Assembly (NCBI GenBank): GCA_943370285.1
Contig: CALRQJ020000002.1
Location: 310,001 to 374,000, forward strand
Source: CALRQJ02 sp943370285
GTDB lineage: Bacteria > Bacteroidota > Bacteroidia > Chitinophagales > Chitinophagaceae
Direction of reading: 5' to 3'
DNA length: 64,000 bases
The number at the start of each line of letters is the position of its first letter. The first letter of the stretch is position 1. Of this stretch, positions 36,901-44,189 are shown one piece after another. The notes under the pieces are model-generated. The model did not search any database. It saw only the letters and a program-made list of their open reading frames with translations, and was not told where the DNA came from. Made by a program: the position numbers and the translations under genes.

Positions 36901-38760
36901 GTTCAACAAATTCATATAGTTGGTGAGTATGCCAAGAAAATGATTGGTGACTATAAAGGAGCATTGCAGTTTGTTGATGATTATTTCCAGTTGAACTACA
37001 CTTCATTTCTGAATAAGTATTTTAAAGGTAGTAGACAAAATGAAATTAAAAGAAATATAACTCCTGCAAAGTTTCGTCAGCTATTTGGCTCCTTATCACC
37101 AACACAATTAGAAATAATAAAAGATGATGAAACAAAACATATCGCAGTTTTAGCTGGGCCCGGTAGTGGCAAAACTAGAGTTTTAGTTCACAAATTAGCA
37201 TCATTGCTTTTAATGGAAGATGTAAAACATGAGCAATTGCTCATGGTAACATTTTCAAGGGCAGCAGCTACAGAATTTAAAAAGAGATTGCTTGCTCTAA
37301 TTGGAAACGCAGCGCACTACATTGAAATAAAAACTTTTCATTCTTATTGTTTTGACTTGTTGGGTAAGGTTGGAAGTTTGGAAAAGTCAGATACAATTTT
37401 GAAAAACACAATTGAAAAAATTAAAAACGGAGAAGTTGAATCTAGTCGAATTACAAAAACCGTTTTAGTAATTGATGAGGCACAAGACATGAATGCCGAT
37501 GAATTTGCTTTGATTAATACTTTGATGGAGCAAAACGAAGAGATGAGAGTGATTGCAGTTGGAGATGATGACCAAAACATTTATGAATTCAGAGGCGCAA
37601 GTTCAAAGTATTTGGAGCAGTTCATGACAGATAGAAAAGCAGCCAAGCATGAACTCATAGAAAATTACAGAAGTAAAAATAACTTGGTTGAATTCACAAA
37701 TCAGTTTGTGAAAACAATTCAGAATAGATTGAAACAAACTCCAATTGTCGCAAATCAAACGAACAATGGAAATATAAAGCTTGTGCATTACGTGAATGAA
37801 AACCTTATTTCACCAGTGGTGCAAGACATACTTAAAACGGAACTTGCAGGAACAACTTGTGTGCTTACAAAAACAAATGATGAAGCACTACAGATTACTG
37901 GTTTGCTTTTGAAGAATGGAATGCAAGCAAAGTTGATTCAAAACAATGACGGTTTCAATTTGGAAAACCTATTGGAAGTTCGCTTCTTCCTTGACCAAAT
38001 AAACAGAGGAGAGGATATTAAAATTATCAGTGATGAAGTTTGGGATATTGCGAAAAGCGAAATGAGAAAAAAGTTTCAACAGAGCTCAAAGTTAGAACTG
38101 TGTAATAACCTATTCAAACAATTTGAAGACACAAATTCAAAGAAGAAATACAAATCTGATTTCGAAGTTTTTGTAAGAGAATCAAAGCTGGAAGATTTCT
38201 ACAATGAAAATGGTGAAACTATTTTTGTTTCTACTATTCATAAGGCAAAGGGAAAAGAGTTTGATAATATTTTCATTGTGCTCGAAAACTTTAGTGCCGT
38301 AACAGATGAAGCAAAAAGGCAACTTTATGTAGCAATGACAAGAGCTAAACGAAACTTAACAATTCATTTAAATGGCAATTGTTTAGACCAAATAGTAGTT
38401 GAAAATTTAAAAAGAATTGAAGATCTAGATAAGTATCTTCCACCAAGTCAGATTGCAATGCATCTATCTTTCAAAGACATTTGGTTAGATTATTTCATTA
38501 CAAGACAACACCTTGTTACGCAGCTTAAGAGTGGCGACATTTTAATAATAAATAATGATGGATGCTCAAACTCAAGTGCTCAATCAGTTTTAAAATTCTC
38601 AAAAAAATTACTCAATACAATTAAAGATGTTGAGATCAAAGGTTATAGCTTGAAACAAGCTAAAGTGAACTTTATTGTTTACTGGAAAAAGGAAGATACC
38701 GAGCAAGAATATAAAATCATCTTACCGGAACTATATTTTGAGCGGTCTTTTTCTCAATAG
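33955..38760 (+). CDS. DEDDh exonuclease-RecQ-UvrD helicase fusion
   Basis: 1601 residues in one frame. Order: DnaQ-like 3'-5' exonuclease (about 1-130) with D8/E10 in FIDTEIEP, D58 after GHNILNHD and H93/D98 in YHALLKDD; a cysteine pocket PCIKGCLYCNEA (about 235-246) likely binding zinc; RecQ helicase (about 255-600) with K290 in TGGGKS, DEAH 388-391 in DEAHCFSSWGQDFR and motif VI QEAGRAGRD; a long winged-helix/helical middle (about 620-1030); and a UvrD/PcrA-type helicase (about 1050-1510) with K1073 in GPGSGKTR, IDEAQDM, GDDDQNIYEFRG, STIHKAKGKEFD and YVAMTRAKR. All catalytic motifs look intact. The start overlaps the HNH gene by 4 nt. Two helicases of opposite known polarity plus an exonuclease on one chain, coupled to a nuclease, suggest DNA defence or break processing (inference). 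Confidence 0.93.
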   Translation: MKSIAFIDTEIEPKSRMILDIGGIKEDGNSFHSNSISDFIRFIKGTEFICGHNILNHDLKYLQNAIHDAGIVPSNIIDTLFLSPLLFPTRPYHALLKDDKLQTEDSNNPLNDSIKAKDLFFDEVAAFQQTNETLKQILYLLLNDKNEFRSFFNFITYTSNETNIEILIREKFLSEICENADIQKIISEHPIELAYTLSLINCHNRYSITPPWVLKKYPEIEKVMIALRSKPCIKGCLYCNEALDIHKGLKTYFGFDSYRTYAGERLQENAVKAAVDNKSLLAVFPTGGGKSITFQVPALMSGVATKGLTVVISPLQSLMKDQVDNLEKNGITDAVTINGLLDPIERGKSFERVEDGSASLLYISPESLRSKSIERLLLGRKIVRFVIDEAHCFSSWGQDFRVDYLYIGDFIKQIQEKKNVDEAIPISCFTATAKKKVIEDICTYFKEKLSLDLEIFSSSATRTNLQYKVFEKESEEEKYNAVRDLIEEKECPTIVYVSRTKKAYSLAERLTEDGFNTKPYHGKMDAKEKTANQDAFIRGEVQIMVATSAFGMGVDKKDVGMVIHYEISDSLENYIQEAGRAGRDEKITADCFVLFNEEDLSKHFILLNQTKLSIKEIQQVWKAIKDITKFRAKVSNSALEIARKAGWDDNVVEIETRVTTAISALEDAGYLKRGQNVPRIFANSILSKNLQEAVEKINASQRFEENQKEKGIRIIKKLFSSKSRKQSNEDAAESRIDYISDHLGIVKEEVINIINLLREEKILADAKDLTAFIKKGENINRSLKIVEIFSQIENFLLSAIEENEKTFHIKELNEDAEEKGCKDVTPNKIKTIINFWAIKNWIKRSNEEYSKNHVVIICIQTKEYLEKKLAKRHELSKFIVELLYEKSNNNISEDLTDEVLVEFSVHELKEKFEQRLNLFNTKVSIEDFEDTLFYLSRIDAIKIEGGFLVVYNQLTIDRIEQDNKRRYKNDDYQKLNQFYENKVQQIHIVGEYAKKMIGDYKGALQFVDDYFQLNYTSFLNKYFKGSRQNEIKRNITPAKFRQLFGSLSPTQLEIIKDDETKHIAVLAGPGSGKTRVLVHKLASLLLMEDVKHEQLLMVTFSRAAATEFKKRLLALIGNAAHYIEIKTFHSYCFDLLGKVGSLEKSDTILKNTIEKIKNGEVESSRITKTVLVIDEAQDMNADEFALINTLMEQNEEMRVIAVGDDDQNIYEFRGASSKYLEQFMTDRKAAKHELIENYRSKNNLVEFTNQFVKTIQNRLKQTPIVANQTNNGNIKLVHYVNENLISPVVQDILKTELAGTTCVLTKTNDEALQITGLLLKNGMQAKLIQNNDGFNLENLLEVRFFLDQINRGEDIKIISDEVWDIAKSEMRKKFQQSSKLELCNNLFKQFEDTNSKKKYKSDFEVFVRESKLEDFYNENGETIFVSTIHKAKGKEFDNIFIVLENFSAVTDEAKRQLYVAMTRAKRNLTIHLNGNCLDQIVVENLKRIEDLDKYLPPSQIAMHLSFKDIWLDYFITRQHLVTQLKSGDILIINNDGCSNSSAQSVLKFSKKLLNTIKDVEIKGYSLKQAKVNFIVYWKKEDTEQEYKIILPELYFERSFSQ

Positions 38761-38893
38761 GCTTGATAATTGTGTAAGCTATTATTTGGGGATCACTATT
38801 TTAGAAATTGTAATTCTTTCATCAATTGCTTATTTCAATTCTTTATTGTTTGGAAATTGGAACCAAGTTGTACTACATTTATTCAAGAACCAT

Positions 38894-38914
38894 ATTAAGG
38901 ATAGTATCCTTAAT
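38894..38914. repeat. Perfect palindrome behind the helicase gene
   Basis: ATTAAGGATA and TATCCTTAAT around a single central G. It sits 4 nt before the terminator hairpin. Confidence 0.6.
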
Positions 38915-38917
38915 CCG

Positions 38918-38942
38918 ACGCCTCTCAATAGAGGCGTTTCTC
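38918..38942 (+). terminator. Terminator of the HNH-helicase unit
   Basis: Stem ACGCCTCT/AGAGGCGT with loop CAAT, followed by TTTCTC. Confidence 0.65.
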
Positions 38943-38962
38943 ATTTTCAGGTTTTAGATAAC

Positions 38963-39033
38963 CACCTCAGCCTTATTTGTCGTAATTTATAACCAAACAA
39001 AAAAACCTTCGGTCATCAACAACCGAAGGTTTT
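38963..39033. repeat. 71-bp direct repeat with terminator, copy A
   Basis: Nearly identical to 40520-40591. Begins CACCTCAGCCTTATTTGTCG and ends in a hairpin with arms AAAACCTTCGG and CCGAAGGTTTT. On the minus strand the hairpin runs into a T tract and terminates the 39057 gene. Confidence 0.85.
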
Positions 39034-39056
39034 AGGAGCTATATGATTTCAGCAAA

Positions 39057-40274
39057 TTACTGCTTGCTTATTTTAATCGTCTGCGTACTATTTTGGTCAG
39101 TATAGTTCACAAAATAGATACCGGTCGGCAATTGTTGTATGTTTTCGCTTATGTTAACACTCGAAACTGTTTTTGTTCTGATTTTGCTGCCATATACATC
39201 GTAAATAGTAATGGTTGCATTTTTTTCGAGCATACCATTGATTTTAATGAATATATTATCATTGGCAGGATTGGGATATACAGCTATCTTGTTGTAAACA
39301 ACTGTATTTACCCTAGCCATAACAACAGCAGAGAATGAATAGGTGCCGTCAAGTTCAACCATTTTTAAACGGTATTGGTTAATACCAGCTTTTGGAAAAT
39401 GATCTACAAAGGCATACTTCCCATTACTCCCATTTGCAACTACTACACCAATTGGTAAGAACGTACCATTTTCGGCCAGTCGTTCTATCTGAAATAGATC
39501 CCCAACAGCTTCAGTCTTTGCCTCCCACGCTATGCTCACAGTATGCCCTTTACTAACGGCATGAATACCAGCAATATGTATAGCCAATGGAGCAGCAGCT
39601 ACAATTGAAACAATATTATTATTCAAAATAACTGTACCTGCTACTGAAAGACCTCGACCATATAGTGAAGCCCCATCTAGCAAAGTGATGGCACCATTTG
39701 CAATGACAGTTCCTTGAAAAACACTGCCAATTGCTAAGTTAAAGCCACCATTTACCTGCCAGTAAACATTACTTAACTTAGCTGAATTCGTTAGAATGAC
39801 ATTAGATAATGTGCTAGTGGAAAACGCACCATCTATTTTGAAAATAAATAATGCATTAGGATTGCCTAATCCATCGAGTACTAAATTACCGTTTAATGTA
39901 GAAGCAGCACCCGTACAATATACACCGGGATTTAGAACTGCATTATTACCCAAGTTTGTACCCAATACAGATCCACAAGTAACTGCAATTAAATCGGCAT
40001 AAGCTACACCAACATCTGTTGCTGCCTGTGCACTAACCGTATTAGCTACCTGTATTTGACCTGCTACTATTCCCGGAGGAAAGCCTGTAAATGCACCAAC
40101 ATGAGTGCCAACATCACCTGTAATGATTGATGTCCCATTATTGGTAAAAGCTCCTGCGGCTGTAAATAATGTAAAACTTGATGTAACACCTAGATTGGGT
40201 GATTGTGTAAAACCAGATTTTGATGGTGCAAAAAGCGTAAAAAATAATATGGCGCTGAGGAATAAATTTTTCAT
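39057..40274 (-). CDS. Ice-binding-fold (DUF3494) protein with T9SS sorting domain
   Basis: 405 residues. Signal peptide ending near SGFTQ; then the DUF3494 ice-binding-like beta-solenoid (about 25-230) with SSFTLFTAAGAFTNNGTSII, TGDVGTHVGAFTGFPPG, LNPGVYCTGAAS and the FIFKIDGAFST strand; a linker resembling a fibronectin-like module (about 235-325); and a C-terminal type IX secretion sorting domain (about 330-405) with VYPNPANDNIFIKI, YDVYGSKI and LPTGIYFVNY. It is exported by the T9SS. Real ice binding or adhesion cannot be told from sequence. The gene sits exactly between two copies of a 71-bp repeat. Confidence 0.93.
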   Translation of the reverse strand: MKNLFLSAILFFTLFAPSKSGFTQSPNLGVTSSFTLFTAAGAFTNNGTSIITGDVGTHVGAFTGFPPGIVAGQIQVANTVSAQAATDVGVAYADLIAVTCGSVLGTNLGNNAVLNPGVYCTGAASTLNGNLVLDGLGNPNALFIFKIDGAFSTSTLSNVILTNSAKLSNVYWQVNGGFNLAIGSVFQGTVIANGAITLLDGASLYGRGLSVAGTVILNNNIVSIVAAAPLAIHIAGIHAVSKGHTVSIAWEAKTEAVGDLFQIERLAENGTFLPIGVVVANGSNGKYAFVDHFPKAGINQYRLKMVELDGTYSFSAVVMARVNTVVYNKIAVYPNPANDNIFIKINGMLEKNATITIYDVYGSKIRTKTVSSVNISENIQQLPTGIYFVNYTDQNSTQTIKISKQ

Positions 40275-40519
40275 AATACTAGATTTAATGTTGTAACGCT
40301 AAATAATACAGGAAAGGTCTGTATTTAAGTACTGACAAGTGTTACACAACTTTAGATTTGAATTGTAACTTTCACGTATCATGAGATAATTAACTAATAA
40401 GTTAAAGTAAATGGAGCTAATTGTTATGCCTAGCACTATTTCGCCTTTACAGGTGTTCTTCACCTGCAAATAAAGAAATCAATAGTATTGTTGGTGAGGA
40501 ACACCAACAATGGCAGAAA

Positions 40520-40591
40520 CACCTCAGCCTTATTTGTCGTAACTTACACACCAAACAAAAAAACCTTCGGACATCAACAACCGAAGGTTTT
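40520..40591. repeat. 71-bp direct repeat with terminator, copy B
   Basis: Same orientation as copy A (38963-39033): the first 23 nt and the last 20 nt are identical, with a few differences and one length change between. No gene ends here, so the hairpin has no obvious job at this site. Confidence 0.85.
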
Positions 40592-40696
40592 TCTACAACA
40601 GCCCATTACCCTATTCTTTGTAGCCTAATTTTTACCGCAATTGTGGGGTTTTACGTGGGCAATAATGGCGGTTTGTTTAAACTCACTCATCCATTC

Positions 40697-40765
40697 ATCA
40701 AACTATTCAAATCTAAGAGAGTCCGCACCCTTTGGGATAAGGAAAAAGAAACATGGTATTACTCC
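40697..40765 (+). pseudogene. Fragment of a BRO-family phage antirepressor-like gene
   Basis: 23 codons read IKLFKSKRVRTLWDKEKETW followed by YYS. This is the opening of BRO-N domain proteins (typically IxLFExKKIRxxWdeExExWYFSxxDVV), found in prophage antirepressors of Bacteroidota. The match stops abruptly; the frame then hits a stop 9 codons later. A scrap of a former mobile element. Confidence 0.5.
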
Positions 40766-40922
40766 TGTAAAAATCGTTTCACCTTGCCATAAATACAAAA
40801 ATTGCTTTTTCTCCACCCTTTCATAATTACCCTAAAAACTTGCAACATTCACAGCTATCCTTTTAATTCAAGGGCATAAGCCTAGATTGCTACCATTATC
40901 AACTTATTATAACCAGTAGCTT

Positions 40923-41507
40923 ATGTCAATACTCCTATTAGAAGCCGTACAAGAAAAACTGCATTATCCCGTATTATTGAAGATTGATACAACAACAGAC
41001 TTAGTCGCAAACAGTGAAACATTAACCAATGAAAATGCATTTAGTCAGGCAGCGCTGCCGGCAGTATTAACGGCATTAACGCATTTTGCAATGACCGATG
41101 AAGGTGCTACGGCTGTATTAGCAAACAAGGCTGAATTCAATTGGATAGATAGCATTTTTGAAGCAAACAAAACAACAGTTATTGAAACCATTGCAGACTA
41201 TGCCGGTCAATCAACAGCAACTGTAACACCAAAATTAGCTACCATCGCTGCCGAGGCAGTAAATATTGCGAAAGAGCATTTACCCCTGACAGCAGATATC
41301 GAAGCGGTGAAACTATTTTTTAATGCACAAAAAAATAATCATTTATTATACTTAATTCCAGCCTTACATATTGGAACTTCTATTAATGATAACGCATTAG
41401 ATGACAATACAAACAAAATGGAAGGCCCCATGTCTAGCTTAATTACAAGTATTGGTGAGCTCTTTTCCTCTCCTGCTTCTAAAGATGTCATTACCCCAAA
41501 CAATTAA
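40923..41507 (+). CDS. Protein of unknown function, 194 residues
   Basis: No signal peptide, no membrane segment. Alanine-rich helical protein starting MSILLLEAVQEKLHYPVLLK and with a short Ser/Pro-rich tail (about 168-194). Nothing in it allows a family assignment. It stands alone between the mobile-looking gap and the convergent alpha-oxoamine synthase gene; a shared bidirectional terminator lies at 41552-41577. Confidence 0.65.
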   Translation: MSILLLEAVQEKLHYPVLLKIDTTTDLVANSETLTNENAFSQAALPAVLTALTHFAMTDEGATAVLANKAEFNWIDSIFEANKTTVIETIADYAGQSTATVTPKLATIAAEAVNIAKEHLPLTADIEAVKLFFNAQKNNHLLYLIPALHIGTSINDNALDDNTNKMEGPMSSLITSIGELFSSPASKDVITPNN

Positions 41508-41551
41508 AACTTCTTACCGCAACAATTCAATGAGAACTTTTTATAGGTCAT

Positions 41552-41577
41552 AAAAAAGCCCCGACAAGCGGGGCTTT
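41552..41577. terminator. Bidirectional terminator
   Basis: AAAAAAGCCCCG, ACAAG loop, CGGGGCTTT between two convergent genes. The A tract makes it an efficient terminator for the minus-strand gene in particular. Confidence 0.85.
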
Positions 41578-41596
41578 ATATAATATCAAAATGAGT

Positions 41597-42877
41597 TTAT
41601 TTAACTTCTGCCATATCGGGTATCGCATCCACTTTATAAGCACCGGCATCTAACTTGGCCTTGGTTTCGCTGAAAGCTTCGAGTGTTAAGTTAATGTCTT
41701 CATCTGTATGTGCAGCAGATGGGATAAGACGATAAATGATATGTCCTTTTGGTATAACAGGATACACAACTATTGAACAGAAAATACCATAGTTCTCTCT
41801 CAAATCCATTACCATAGCGGTAGCTTCTTCTACACCGCCTTTCATATACACCGGTGTTACAGGAGTATCGGTTTTACCAATATCAAATCCTCTTTCTTTT
41901 AAACCGGTTTGTAGTTTGGTGGCATTGCTCCACAACTTCTCTTTTAATTCAGGCATGCTACGTAGCATATCTAAACGCTTTAAGTTGCCTAATACAATTG
42001 GCATCGGTAAACTCTTAGCAAAGATTTGAGAACGGATGTTGTAGCGGATATAATCAATAATGGTTTTGGGTCCGGCTAAAAATGCACCAATAGAAGCCAT
42101 TGATTTAGCAAACGTAGAGAAGTACAAATCAATCGCATCCTGACAACCCTGCTCCTCACCTGCTCCGGCACCTGTTTTGCCCAAGGTTCCAAAACCATGT
42201 GCATCATCTACCAATAGTCGGAATTCATATTTACCGGTAGGATTACTATCACTCTTCTTCAGCGCAGCTATTTCTTTCAATTTACCCTGGTCACCGGCCA
42301 TACCAAAAACACCTTCGGTAATAACCAAAATACCACCGGCTTTTTGCTTTTCAATTAAGGCAGTAGCTCTTTCCATTTGCTTATCAAAATCTTCTACATC
42401 GTTATGCTTAAATACATAGCGATGACCGGGATGCAAACGCAAACCATCAATAATACAAGCATGGCTTTCGGCATCATACACAATAACATCATGTCTGCCG
42501 CAAATAGCGTCAATAGCACTCATGATACCTTGGTAGCCAAAGTTCATTAAAATGGCATCTTCTTTATGTTCAAAAGCGGCCAATTCGGCTTCTAATTGTT
42601 CGTGATGGTTGGTATTGCCACTCATCATTCTAGCTCCCATCGGCGAAGCCAAACCGTATGCAGCGGCTGCATCGGCGTCTATTTTTCTAATCTCCGGGTG
42701 ATTGGCTAAACCCAAATAATTATTCAAACTCCACACAATCATTTCTTTACCTCTAAACTTCATTCTGCTACCAATTTCTCCTTCTAACTTAGGAAATGCA
42801 AAGTAGCCATGTGCTCTTTCACGATGTTGTCCTAAAGGACCATAATTCTTAATTAACCGGTCGAAAATATCAGCCAT
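41597..42877 (-). CDS. Alpha-oxoamine synthase (serine palmitoyltransferase/cysteate acyltransferase-like)
   Basis: 426 residues from the ATG at 42877 (MADIFDRLI); another ATG at 42916 would add 13 residues. PLP enzyme of the KBL/AONS/SPT family that condenses an amino acid with an acyl thioester. Seen: IVWSLNNYLGLANHPE, GARMMSGNTNHHEQLE, DAESHACIIDGLR with the PLP-stacking histidine, VDDAHGFGTLG (PLP aspartate) and the PLP-lysine in FSTFAKSMASIGAF. The N-terminal GYFAFPKLEGEI is typical of a Bacteroidota subgroup annotated variously; products may be sphinganine or sulfonolipid (capnine) bases rather than biotin, because no other bio genes are near. A well-matched promoter lies at 42942-42972. 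Confidence 0.85.
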   Translation of the reverse strand: MADIFDRLIKNYGPLGQHRERAHGYFAFPKLEGEIGSRMKFRGKEMIVWSLNNYLGLANHPEIRKIDADAAAAYGLASPMGARMMSGNTNHHEQLEAELAAFEHKEDAILMNFGYQGIMSAIDAICGRHDVIVYDAESHACIIDGLRLHPGHRYVFKHNDVEDFDKQMERATALIEKQKAGGILVITEGVFGMAGDQGKLKEIAALKKSDSNPTGKYEFRLLVDDAHGFGTLGKTGAGAGEEQGCQDAIDLYFSTFAKSMASIGAFLAGPKTIIDYIRYNIRSQIFAKSLPMPIVLGNLKRLDMLRSMPELKEKLWSNATKLQTGLKERGFDIGKTDTPVTPVYMKGGVEEATAMVMDLRENYGIFCSIVVYPVIPKGHIIYRLIPSAAHTDEDINLTLEAFSETKAKLDAGAYKVDAIPDMAEVK

Positions 42878-42917
42878 TGTTCGTTTGATTATAAGATTAC
42901 CAAATGTGTTTACCATC

Positions 42918-42936
42918 GCTATACAGAGGGTATAGC
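42918..42936. promoter_or_regulatory. Hairpin at the predicted 5' end of the 41597 transcript
   Basis: Perfect 7-bp stem GCTATAC/GTATAGC with a 5-nt loop, starting where transcription should begin 6-7 nt after the -7 box. Confidence 0.5.
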
Positions 42937-42941
42937 GGCGG

Positions 42942-42972
42942 CAAAGTTAACTTATTGTAGCCTAAAGGGCAA
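42942..42972 (-). promoter_or_regulatory. Bacteroidota-type promoter of the alpha-oxoamine synthase
   Basis: Minus strand: TTG (42972-42970), 20 nt, TAACTTTG (42949-42942). A full match to TTG-N17-23-TAnnTTTG. Confidence 0.75.
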
Positions 42973-43001
42973 TTTTGGATTTTGTGGCTGTGGAAAAGTC
43001 T

Positions 43002-44063
43002 TTAACTGTTTAATTGACTTTGAATGGCTTTTACAAAATCACTCACCAAATAACTGATGAGTTTACCGGTAGAATCGCTACTTCTGCCATCAGCCAATGC
43101 AGCAGCACCTTCACAAATGTGTAGGTAGGCCGGCTTGCTATCCAGCGCCGCCAAATTCATGTATTGACGGGCATGAATAGGTGTAATACCAACTGGACTA
43201 ATGGCACTGCTTAAGGTATCTTCGATACAGTCTAAGTCTAGTTCAATTCCGCAAAGCGTATCATCGGTAAAGCCGGTGGCATGGGCAACAGACTGTAAGA
43301 AATTCTTTTTTTCGTGGATGAAAATATCTTCAAAAGTGATAAAATCGATAAACGGATCGTTGGCAATATCTAACCAAGCATTTTGGGTCAAATAGTTTTC
43401 ATGCAAACCAACGATGCAATATTTGTCTAAATAACCATCTTCATCGGCATAACGAAAACCATTACCGCTGTGTCTGCCTTCCATTGCCCTAAAATCGGCA
43501 TGGGCATCTACATTAATCGCATTGATTTGAGCTAATGGCAACACACCGGCTTTGTACCAACCTTTGGCGGCTCCTTTAATACAGGGGTAGGCATTGTTAT
43601 GTCCGCCGCCAATTACAATCGGTAACTTTTTATTTTGGGTGATAATGTGCACCAACTGTTCTACCGCATCATCGATGGTGTTTACCGCATGGCGATAGGC
43701 ATCTACTTTTTCTTCATAACTATGAGCATTGGCTTCAATCACTTGACCCAAAGCACTAAAATCAAAATGACCTACCAATAATATTTCGGCACCATCAAAA
43801 AAATCATTGCTTTGAATATTGAGAAAAGATTTTAAAAACGGCAACCAAGCACTATCTGCCCCGCCAACCCCATAATTGGCTTTTACACCAATATCTTCCG
43901 GCACACCAAACAATACAAAACGAGCAGATGATTCTCTTATACTTTGTTCAATATCAGTATCGGACTTAATGATTTGAATTCTTTCACCCAACTTAGTTTC
44001 AAACCGTCTAATTTTTACTACGGACAACAAATCTTGCTTATTGTACACTTTTAAGTATTGCAT
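43002..44063 (-). CDS. hutG: Formimidoylglutamase-like ureohydrolase (arginase superfamily)
   Basis: 353 residues. The binuclear manganese site of the arginase superfamily is complete: histidine in IGGGHNNAYP, the DxHxD of INVDAHADFR, and the DxD of IELDLDCIED, followed by SAISPVGITP. The N-terminal part, with FVLFGVPEDIGVKANYGVGGAD, is typical of Bacteroidota proteins assigned to formimidoylglutamase, the last step of histidine breakdown to glutamate. hutI lies two genes upstream on the same strand, which supports the assignment. Agmatinase is the main alternative, since speA is present in the window but 27 kb away. Confidence 0.75.
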   Translation of the reverse strand: MQYLKVYNKQDLLSVVKIRRFETKLGERIQIIKSDTDIEQSIRESSARFVLFGVPEDIGVKANYGVGGADSAWLPFLKSFLNIQSNDFFDGAEILLVGHFDFSALGQVIEANAHSYEEKVDAYRHAVNTIDDAVEQLVHIITQNKKLPIVIGGGHNNAYPCIKGAAKGWYKAGVLPLAQINAINVDAHADFRAMEGRHSGNGFRYADEDGYLDKYCIVGLHENYLTQNAWLDIANDPFIDFITFEDIFIHEKKNFLQSVAHATGFTDDTLCGIELDLDCIEDTLSSAISPVGITPIHARQYMNLAALDSKPAYLHICEGAAALADGRSSDSTGKLISYLVSDFVKAIQSQLNS

Positions 44064-44189
44064 ATACCTGTCGTTTAATCGTTAGAAATCTGTAAACTGA
44101 GCTTTAGCTTTTTTCCTATAGATTGGAACAGTTAAAGTAAGCATTTATTCAATAACAGCGAATGAGGATTAACGAATTTGCAAGAAAAA

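Larger units (their letters stand above)
40275..40922. other. 648-bp gap: hairpin, repeat copy B and a phage gene scrap
   Basis: Contains an inverted repeat (TTGTTGGTG / CACCAACAA, about 40489-40512), repeat copy B (40520-40591), and a fragment of a BRO-family gene (40697-40765). Open frames here (up to 123 codons) look accidental: they run straight through the hairpin and repeat. From 40800 to 40922 I see nothing further. Confidence 0.65.

Noticed and set aside
32987..38760. Complete Dnd/Ssp phosphorothioation system
   Set aside because: No dndA-E or ssp genes are in the window; only the SBD-like domain points that way.
38675..38992. Open frame of 105 codons downstream of the helicase gene
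   Set aside because: It overlaps the end of the helicase gene out of frame and runs through two perfect hairpins and repeat copy A; no protein-like pattern.
40421..40792. Open frame of 123 codons
   Set aside because: It reads through an inverted repeat and repeat copy B; only the short BRO-like stretch at 40697-40765 is protein-like, so it is treated as a gene scrap.
43002..44063. Agmatinase acting with SpeA
   Set aside because: The ureohydrolase lies near hutI and its N-terminal part matches the formimidoylglutamase-assigned Bacteroidota group; speA is 27 kb away. Not excluded.
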